A DNA stretch of 30,147 nt from contig JBKPDY010000172.1 of the NCBI GenBank assembly GCA_046728155.1, forward strand, positions 1-30,147, written 5' to 3'. The position numbers and the translations under genes were made by a program. Of the stretch, positions 24,544-30,147 are shown one piece after another. The notes below the pieces were generated by a model. It made no database searches, was not told where the DNA came from, and worked only from the letters and a program-made list of their open reading frames with translations. Within the stretch, counting starts at the first letter, position 1, and every line of letters starts with the position of its first letter. Source of the stretch: CAWDLX01 sp046728155 (GTDB taxonomy: Bacteria > Actinomycetota > Actinomycetes > Mycobacteriales > Micromonosporaceae).

Positions 24544-24580
24544 TCGGTGGGGCGGCGGCAGCGGGTCGCCTCCCCACCGA
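24544..24580 (+). terminator. Stem-loop between pilin and pilT
   Basis: TCGGTGGGG (24,544-24,552) pairs perfectly with CCCCACCGA (24,572-24,580) around a 19-base loop, starting about ten bases after the pilin stop. There is no T-tract, as is common for actinobacterial hairpin terminators. It probably acts as a partial terminator or mRNA 3'-stabiliser that keeps pilin message above that of the motor genes. Confidence 0.55.
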
Positions 24581-24613
24581 CCGTTCAGGAAGTGCGTACC
24601 GACTGGGGGCTGA

Positions 24614-25711
24614 GTGGTGCGGGATCGGCCGACCGTAAGCAGCGAGATGGATGCGCTGCTTGACGTTCTGTGGCGGTCGGGCGGGACAGACCTGATCATC
24701 ACGGCGGGCATACCGCCGCAGATCCGGGTGCAAGGCGAGCTCGTTCCTGTGTCGGGTCATCAGGCGTTGAGCGGGCGGGACACGGACGCCCTCCTGGCCG
24801 GTCTGCTCACGCTGGAGCAGGCGTCGAGTTGGGACGTCAGTCGGGAGTACGACTTCTCGTTCACCTGGCGAGATCTGGCCCGGGTGCGGGGCAACGCCTT
24901 CAGCCAGCGCGGCTTCACGGCACTCGCGCTGCGGATGATTCCGCAGCGGATTCCGACACCGGCCGAACTCGGCCTGCCGGCGGTCCTCGGCGACCTGACA
25001 CGGCGGCACCAGGGCCTTATTCTCGTGACAGGCCCGACCGGTTCGGGAAAGTCCACAACCCTTGCTTCGATCATCAACCAGATCAACATCGAGCGGCCGT
25101 GCCATATCTTGACCATCGAGGACCCGATCGAGTACGTCTACGGCCACATGCGGGCCACCGTGAGCCAGCGCGAGGTCGGGACCGACACGCATTCCTTTGG
25201 TGACGCTCTCCGGTCGGCCCTGCGTGCCGACCCGGATGTGCTCCTCGTCGGTGAGATGCGTGATCTCGAGTCGATCCAGTTCGCGCTCACCATCGCCGAG
25301 ACGGGCCACCTCGTCTTCGCGACGCTGCACACCAATGACACATCACAGGCACTGTCCCGCATCATCGACGTCTTCCCGGCCGAACAGCAGGCCCAGGTGC
25401 GCACACAGCTGTCGGCCGCACTGACTGCCATCGTGTACCAGCGGCTGCTCCCCCGGGTCGGGGGCGGGCTGGTCGGCGCGTTCGAGGTGCTGGTGGCCAA
25501 CTCCGCGGTGCGCAACATTATCAAGGACGGCAAGACCCATCAGCTGCGCAACTCGCTGATGACCGGGCAGCGCGACGGGATGATCACCCTTGAGCAATCG
25601 CTCTCGGGTCTGATTCAGAGGGGTCTCGCCACCTACGACGACGCGGTCGCGCGCAGCCTCTATCCCAAGGATATCGAGCTCGCGCCCCGGCCGCGGATCG
25701 GGGCCGCATGA
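24614..25711 (+). CDS. pilT: PilT twitching motility (retraction) ATPase
   Basis: A 365-residue secretion ATPase of PilT length. The N-terminal domain begins DLIITAGIPPQIRVQGEL, close to the PilT opening. Walker A is GPTGSGKST (140-148). The Asp box has ILTIEDPIEYVY, Walker B is DVLLVGEMRD (208-217), and the His box has FATLHTNDTSQAL. The GEMRD and the C-terminal AVRNIIKDGKTHQLRNSL, counterpart of the AIRNLIRE motif needed for retraction, separate PilT from PilB. It powers pilus disassembly at the inner face of the membrane. It starts at GTG 24,614 (a second GTG follows). Its stop overlaps the pilB start as ATGA. Confidence 0.93.
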   Translation: MVRDRPTVSSEMDALLDVLWRSGGTDLIITAGIPPQIRVQGELVPVSGHQALSGRDTDALLAGLLTLEQASSWDVSREYDFSFTWRDLARVRGNAFSQRGFTALALRMIPQRIPTPAELGLPAVLGDLTRRHQGLILVTGPTGSGKSTTLASIINQINIERPCHILTIEDPIEYVYGHMRATVSQREVGTDTHSFGDALRSALRADPDVLLVGEMRDLESIQFALTIAETGHLVFATLHTNDTSQALSRIIDVFPAEQQAQVRTQLSAALTAIVYQRLLPRVGGGLVGAFEVLVANSAVRNIIKDGKTHQLRNSLMTGQRDGMITLEQSLSGLIQRGLATYDDAVARSLYPKDIELAPRPRIGAA

Positions 25712-27483
25712 AGCGGCGAAGGCGACGCGACGAGGAGTTCCAGCCACTTGGCCCTGCTCCGGGCCGGGAGCAGGACGACCACAGCATCTACCCGGGCGGC
25801 ACCCGCCTGGGCGAGGTCCTCGTCGATCTTCACGTCGTGCACCCTCAGCAGATTGCCGCCGTCCTCGCGGAGCCCGAGCACGGGGAGCACAAACCGCTCG
25901 GGCAGCGGCTGGTGGAGCGCGGCATCATTGGCGAGCACGACATCGCTCGGGCGGTCGCACATCGGTTCTCGCTCGAGCTCGTGGACCTGGGCGCGATCAC
26001 TCCCGACCAAAGCGCGACTAAGCTTCTCGACGAGTCCATGGCCCGGCGCATGGTTGCGATTCCCCTGCATGCTGCGAACGACCGCGTAGTCGTTGCCGTG
26101 GCCGTGCCGTCGGATAGATCTATCGCCGCGCTGCAGCAGGCGATCGGTCGGCGGGTCGTCGTCAAGGTCGCGGCGCACTCGGACATCCTTGCCGCCATCG
26201 CCAGCAGCTACCGAGCGCTGAGCGGGGTCACCTCCCAGATCCGGGCCTTCGAGGCGCAGCAAGCAAAGCGCGGCGAGGCGGACGCAAAGCCGGAGGTCTC
26301 CAGCGTCTCCGAGGACGCTCCGGTCGTGCAGGTCGTGCAGCAGATCATCACCCAAGCGCTGCGCGACCGGGCATCGGACATCCACATCGAGCCGCAGCTG
26401 GAGCGGGTCAGGGTGCGCTACCGGATCGACGGCGCACTACACGACGTCCTCGATTTGCCGGTCGCCATGGGTCCGGCCGTCTCCAGTCGCATCAAGATCC
26501 TCGCGAACATGAACATCGTGGAGCGACGGCGCGCCCAGGACGGGCAGGTCAGCTTGGAGATCGACGGGCGCAGCGTCGATATCCGTGTCGCCACGACCGG
26601 TGTGATCGAGGGCGAGAAGGTCGTGATGCGGCTGTTGGACAAGAGCCGCTCGCTCTACCGGCTCGATCAGCTCGGCATGCCGGACGACATGATCGCCAAT
26701 TACGCGGGGGTACTGCGGGCGCCGTACGGGATGGTGATCTGTGCCGGCCCGACGGGTAGCGGTAAGACGACCACGCTCTACGGTTCGCTCGGCGCGATCA
26801 ACAACCCCGAGCGTAACGTCATGACCATCGAGGACCCGGTCGAGTACCGGATCCAGTCGATCAACCAGATCCAGATCAACGAGCAGGCCGGAATCACCTT
26901 CGCCGGCGGCCTGCGCTCCATCCTCCGCTTGGACCCCGATGTCATCCTGGTCGGCGAGATCCGAGACGCCGAGACCGCGCGGATCGCCGTCCAGTCGGCG
27001 CTGACCGGGCACTTCGTCCTCTCGTCGCTGCACGCCACCGACGCCCCCGCAGCGTTGCACCGGCTGCTCGACATGGGCATCGAGAACTTCCTCGTCGCGT
27101 CCTCCGTGTCGGCCGTCGTAGCCCAGCGGCTAGCCCGCCGCATGTGCACCCACTGCCGCGCTCCGTATGAGCCGTCCCGGGAGGAGCTCGCGTTCCTTTC
27201 GTCGATCCGCGGCCGGCCGCCGATGGTGGGCTTTCTCCGCGGATACGGCTGCAACTTCTGCGCCCAGACCGGCTACCTGGAGCGCATCGGTGTGTACGAA
27301 CTCATGATCGTGACCGATGCGATCCGGGACCTGGTAGTGGATCGAGCCACACACGAGGAGATGCGCAAGGTGGCCCGTTCCGAGGGGATGCGAACACTCG
27401 GTGAGGAGGCGGCGCGGCTGGTTGAGTCAGGTATCACCACCATCGCCGAGGTGCTCCGGTCGATCTATGTGGTGGGAGGCTGA
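25708..27483 (+). CDS. pilB: PilB/GspE-type pilus assembly ATPase
   Basis: A 591-residue extension ATPase. The N-terminal MshEN-like region (residues 30-170: RLGEVLVDLHVVHPQQIAAV and GQRLVERGIIGEHDIARAVA) often binds c-di-GMP or docks to the platform. The core has DRASDIHIEPQ, Walker A GPTGSGKTT (347-355), the Asp box TIEDPVEY, Walker B DVILVGEIRD (411-420) and the His box SSLHATDAPAAL. A zinc-binding tetracysteine (C480, C483, C515, C518; MCTHC and GCNFC), present in PilB/GspE but not PilT, is complete. It polymerises pilin using ATP. The start overlaps the pilT stop (ATGA), implying coupled translation. The stop is two bases before pilC. Confidence 0.95.
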   Translation: MKRRRRRDEEFQPLGPAPGREQDDHSIYPGGTRLGEVLVDLHVVHPQQIAAVLAEPEHGEHKPLGQRLVERGIIGEHDIARAVAHRFSLELVDLGAITPDQSATKLLDESMARRMVAIPLHAANDRVVVAVAVPSDRSIAALQQAIGRRVVVKVAAHSDILAAIASSYRALSGVTSQIRAFEAQQAKRGEADAKPEVSSVSEDAPVVQVVQQIITQALRDRASDIHIEPQLERVRVRYRIDGALHDVLDLPVAMGPAVSSRIKILANMNIVERRRAQDGQVSLEIDGRSVDIRVATTGVIEGEKVVMRLLDKSRSLYRLDQLGMPDDMIANYAGVLRAPYGMVICAGPTGSGKTTTLYGSLGAINNPERNVMTIEDPVEYRIQSINQIQINEQAGITFAGGLRSILRLDPDVILVGEIRDAETARIAVQSALTGHFVLSSLHATDAPAALHRLLDMGIENFLVASSVSAVVAQRLARRMCTHCRAPYEPSREELAFLSSIRGRPPMVGFLRGYGCNFCAQTGYLERIGVYELMIVTDAIRDLVVDRATHEEMRKVARSEGMRTLGEEAARLVESGITTIAEVLRSIYVVGG

Positions 27484-27484
27484 G

Positions 27485-28690
27485 GTGGCGAGGTTCGAGT
27501 ACGTGGCGACGGCACCTGACGGACGGCGGAGGAGCGGGGTCCAGCGAGCGGCTAACCGCGACGCGGCCGAGCACGCTCTCTACCAGCGGAACCTCCGTGG
27601 CATCCGGGTTACCGAAAAGCGCGGCGTCATGCAGGTCGAGATCGGCCGGTCGAAGGTCAAGCGCGACGAGGTGATGCACCTCTCCCGTCAGCTGGGCGCC
27701 TTCGTCCGCGCGGGGCTGCCACTCATCGAGGCGGTCCATACGCTCGGTGTCGAGTCGGCAAGCCCAACCCTTAGGCGAATCATGGCCGACGTCGAGAAGG
27801 GGCTGCATCGCGGCGACAGCCTGTCAAGCTGCTTCGACCGACACCCGCGGACCTTTCCCGTCTACTACCGTGGCATCCTGCGGTCCGCCGAGCTCACCGG
27901 CCAGCTGGATACCGTGCTCGATCAACTTTCGAAATATCTGGAGCGGGACCTCGAGGCGAGGCGACGCATCAACCAGGCCCTGATCTATCCGAGCATGATC
28001 GCGATGCTCGCGCTCGTCACGGTCGTGGTCCTGGCTGGGTTCGTGCTGCCTAGGTTCAAAACGTTCTTCGAGGGGCTGGGCGCCCAGCTGCCGCTGGCGC
28101 CCCGAATTCTGCTCGCCATCTCCGACTTCGTCCTCGGATGGTGGTGGGCCGTGCTGGGCGGCGTCTTGGCAGTGATACTGATCGTCCTGCTCGCGGTGCA
28201 GAGCAATGCCGGCCGGTATGCCCGGGACAAGCTGCTCCTACGCCTACCAGTCATCGGCGGGACCATCCGGTACGCCCTGGTCGAACGGTTCTGCCGGGTG
28301 CTCGCCTCGATGGCCGCAGCAGGAGTCGCGCTGCCCGAGGCCCTCCGTGTCGCCACCGATTCCCTCCGCAACCGCGTCTTCATCCGTTCGCTGGCGCGGG
28401 TCAACGAGGAGATGCTCGAGGGTCAGGGCCTGGCGGTTCCACTGTCGCGGACGAGGCTGTTTCCCGGCACGGCCGCCCGGATGATCCGGGTCGGTGAGGA
28501 GACCGGAACGCTCGAGACACAACTCGAGGTGACGGCGCGCTACTACGAGAGCGAACTCGACTACAAGCTCAGGAAGCTCACCGCCCTCTTCGAGCCGACC
28601 ATCATCATCGCGGTCGGACTCATTGTGGGCTTTGTTGCGGTCGCCATGGTGTCCGCGATGTACGGCATCTTCGGACAGGTCAAGATCTAG
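27485..28690 (+). CDS. pilC: PilC inner-membrane platform protein
   Basis: A 401-residue type II secretion/pilus platform protein with two T2SF domains. The first has LSRQLGAFVRAGLPLIEAVH (residues 67-86) and ILRSAELTGQLDTVLDQLSK. The second has FCRVLASMAAAGVALPEALR (about 269-288) and MIRVGEETGTLETQLEVTA. Membrane helices are at about 168-189, 217-238 and 371-393. It anchors the ATPases and pilin in the membrane. The start is GTG at 27,485, right after the pilB stop with GGGAGG upstream. The frame extends to 27,401, but those residues overlap pilB and are not family-like. The minor pilin gene follows directly. Confidence 0.93.
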   Translation: MARFEYVATAPDGRRRSGVQRAANRDAAEHALYQRNLRGIRVTEKRGVMQVEIGRSKVKRDEVMHLSRQLGAFVRAGLPLIEAVHTLGVESASPTLRRIMADVEKGLHRGDSLSSCFDRHPRTFPVYYRGILRSAELTGQLDTVLDQLSKYLERDLEARRRINQALIYPSMIAMLALVTVVVLAGFVLPRFKTFFEGLGAQLPLAPRILLAISDFVLGWWWAVLGGVLAVILIVLLAVQSNAGRYARDKLLLRLPVIGGTIRYALVERFCRVLASMAAAGVALPEALRVATDSLRNRVFIRSLARVNEEMLEGQGLAVPLSRTRLFPGTAARMIRVGEETGTLETQLEVTARYYESELDYKLRKLTALFEPTIIIAVGLIVGFVAVAMVSAMYGIFGQVKI

Positions 28691-29146
28691 ATGCGACCGC
28701 GTGGATCGGCTCACGAACGCGGCGAGAGCCTCATCGAGCTGCTGGTCGCGTTACTTATCATGGGCACCGCGGTGGTCGCGGTCGTGGGTGGTCTAGGCAC
28801 GGCGATCATCATGTCGGACATCCACCGCAAACAGGCCGGGGTCGCCGCCCACTTGAAGATCTTCGCCGCCAACCTTGAAAGCGCCATCGCCGCCTCCCCG
28901 ACGCAGTACATCGATTGCGCCTCGCCGGGTTCGTACCCGGACTACACGCCCGGTGCGCCCTACGACGCGGACGTCACGCAGGTGCTGTACTGGAACGGGT
29001 CATCATTCGGCGCGTCGTGCGCCGGCGACACGGGCGTGCAGCTGGTCAGGCTACGGGTGTGGAGCACCGATGGCCGCGCGGACCAGACGGTGGACCTCAT
29101 TATCCGAAAGCCCTGCCGACCGACGGACACGCCAGTATGCAGCTGA
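28691..29146 (+). CDS. Minor prepilin (PilV/GspI-like)
   Basis: A 151-residue prepilin. The leader MRPRGSAHERG is cleaved after Gly11 before ESLIELLVALLIMGTAVVAV, with Glu at +5. The +1 residue is Glu rather than Phe or Met, a variant often seen in minor pilins of actinobacteria. The C-terminal part is a short strand-rich domain with four cysteines (YIDCAS, GASCAG, KPCRP, PVCS) that may pair. The ATG immediately follows the pilC stop. It overlaps the next gene by ten bases. It likely primes or caps the pilus rather than forming the shaft. Confidence 0.85.
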   Translation: MRPRGSAHERGESLIELLVALLIMGTAVVAVVGGLGTAIIMSDIHRKQAGVAAHLKIFAANLESAIAASPTQYIDCASPGSYPDYTPGAPYDADVTQVLYWNGSSFGASCAGDTGVQLVRLRVWSTDGRADQTVDLIIRKPCRPTDTPVCS

Positions 29147-29751
29147 GACACGATGAGCGTGGGGTGACGCTGCCTGAGGTGCTGGTGGCGATCTCAATTC
29201 TGGCTATCATCATCATCCCGTTAGGTGATGCCCTGATCGGATTCATCCGCAATACCGACGCGACAACCCGGCGGATGATCGAGTCGCACGACATGCAGAT
29301 CGCAACTGCCTATTTCGCCCAGGATATCCAGAGTCTGGGCGTCCGCGACTGGTCGTCGCCGACCTTCGCCCTGCAGCAGTCGATTGACAACCCGAGCTAC
29401 CCGTGCACGGGTGTTGGCACGTCCGTCATCAGCCTGGCGTGGGACGACCTCACCAGCGTCTCGAGTCCGCCCACGATCGTGCGGGCCAACTACGTTGTCC
29501 GCGACGTCGACGGCGAGCATCAGCTTCGGCGCCTGCTTTGCCGAGGTCCGGCCTCGGGTCCGGCCCCTGTCGAGTCCGACGTCGTCCTTGTGCACAACCT
29601 GGTCGGCTCGCCCGTTCGCGCCTGCACAAGTCCCACGACGTGCACCAGCGCCACCGTCCCTCAGCGCGTGACGCTCACCGTGACCGTCAAGCACCCGGCC
29701 AACACCACCGACATTGTCCTCACGCTCACCGGACAGCGGAGACAGACATGA
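29137..29751 (+). CDS. Minor prepilin (PilW/GspJ-like)
   Basis: A 204-residue prepilin with leader MQLRHDERG cut after Gly9 before VTLPEVLVAISILAIIIIPL, again with Glu at +5. The sequence after the helix (NTDATTRRMIESHDMQIATA, YFAQDIQSLG) and the size resemble PilW/GspJ-type minor pilins. The rest is strand-rich with paired cysteines (YPCTG, RLLCRG, RACTS, TTCTS). The ATG lies inside the end of the previous gene and its stop overlaps the next start as ATGA. The whole pilus operon is therefore tightly coupled. Confidence 0.85.
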   Translation: MQLRHDERGVTLPEVLVAISILAIIIIPLGDALIGFIRNTDATTRRMIESHDMQIATAYFAQDIQSLGVRDWSSPTFALQQSIDNPSYPCTGVGTSVISLAWDDLTSVSSPPTIVRANYVVRDVDGEHQLRRLLCRGPASGPAPVESDVVLVHNLVGSPVRACTSPTTCTSATVPQRVTLTVTVKHPANTTDIVLTLTGQRRQT

Positions 29752-30147
29752 CGCGGCGATTCTGGGCCCGACCGTACGACGACCGCGGCACCTCGCTCGT
29801 GCTGGCTCTCGTCTTCATCACGGTCGTGTCGCTCGTCGTCATGACGGTCCTCGCGTTTGCCGACACGAGCATAAGGTCGACGCTCGCGCTGCGGAGCCAG
29901 GGGAGCGATGCGGCTGCCGCCGAGGGCGCCGCCCAGGCGGCGATCAACGCTCTGCGGAAGAGCACGTACAACGGCAACTCGGTGGGCTGTTTCGGCGCGA
30001 CATCCACCTTGACGTTGAGCAACTTCTACCAGCGCCCTGGCGGTAGTCAGGACTCGGCGCGCGTGACCTGCGAGCTTGATCCGAGCCTGGGTAGCGCTCC
30101 CGTGGTCATGCCACCGCAGGCGCTGCTCACGACCGACCCCACCAACG
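29748..30147 (+). CDS. PilX-like pilus assembly protein, cut by the window end
   Basis: The first 133 residues of a protein that continues past the window. MTRRFWARPYDDRGTSLVLA, then LVFITVVSLVVMTVLAFADT: a short basic leader, a DRG before a hydrophobic helix, then STLALRSQGSDAAAAEGAAQ. This is the PilX/GspK-like arrangement in which the helix is followed by an alanine-rich stretch. Unlike true prepilins there is no Glu at +5 after the glycine, so processing by prepilin peptidase is uncertain. Its start overlaps the previous stop (ATGA). It probably belongs to the minor pilin complex. Confidence 0.75.
   Translation, partial: MTRRFWARPYDDRGTSLVLALVFITVVSLVVMTVLAFADTSIRSTLALRSQGSDAAAAEGAAQAAINALRKSTYNGNSVGCFGATSTLTLSNFYQRPGGSQDSARVTCELDPSLGSAPVVMPPQALLTTDPTN

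Noticed and set aside
24544..24580. Hairpin as a full operon terminator.
   Set aside because: pilT starts only 34 bases later with no promoter signal seen, so complete termination would silence the motor genes; partial action is more likely.
24128..25330. A 400-codon minus-strand open frame.
   Set aside because: It is antisense to the pilin and pilT genes, which have full motifs; it is a mirror of their codon bias.

Overview
The window is G+C-rich DNA with strongly G/C-ending codons. It encodes families typical of Actinomycetota: a Pup-like protein, a CGNR zinc-finger regulator, DUF2332, DUF2795, a SigE-type ECF sigma factor with a membrane partner, and an HTH_42 (AlkZ-like) protein. I read it as chromosomal DNA of a filamentous or soil actinomycete; the genus cannot be fixed from the sequence. 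No rRNA, tRNA, CRISPR array or intact insertion sequence was recognised.

Layout. Positions 1-205 hold a broken group II intron reverse transcriptase. From 258 to about 17,200 there is a loosely packed stretch of mostly single-gene units on both strands: a dihydrofolate-reductase-like protein, an S9 prolyl oligopeptidase, a VOC protein, an AlkZ-like winged-helix protein, GNAT acetyltransferases, an MFS transporter divergent from a serine beta-lactamase-like hydrolase, a propeller-like unknown protein, a multi-TM protein fused to an AbiEii-like nucleotidyltransferase, a DUF2332 protein and an aromatic amino acid decarboxylase. Between them lie gene remnants: an aminoglycoside phosphotransferase head, a GNAT gene with a one-base slip, and an unidentified fragment.

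Positions 17,460-19,045 are a sigma / membrane anti-sigma pair whose sigma gene is frame-disrupted while its partner is intact. Positions 19,704-22,781 form a divergon: a CGNR regulator translationally coupled to a haloalkane dehalogenase on the minus strand, and a DHA2-type MFS exporter on the plus strand, with an inverted repeat between them. A plausible reading is regulation of halogenated-compound detoxification and efflux. At 22,991 there is a solitary small protein ending in -RGGE that looks like a Pup paralogue, followed by a degenerate small reading frame.

From 24,146 to the right edge runs a compact type IV pilus operon: major pilin, PilT, PilB, PilC, two further prepilins and a PilX-like protein cut by the window end. 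A stem-loop after the pilin gene could lower expression of the motor genes relative to the pilin.

The most noteworthy items are the stand-alone Pup-like protein, the membrane-fused AbiEii-like nucleotidyltransferase, the coupled CGNR-dehalogenase/exporter divergon, and the repeated single-base frame disruptions, several in G/C runs. The last may be real decay or sequence error.
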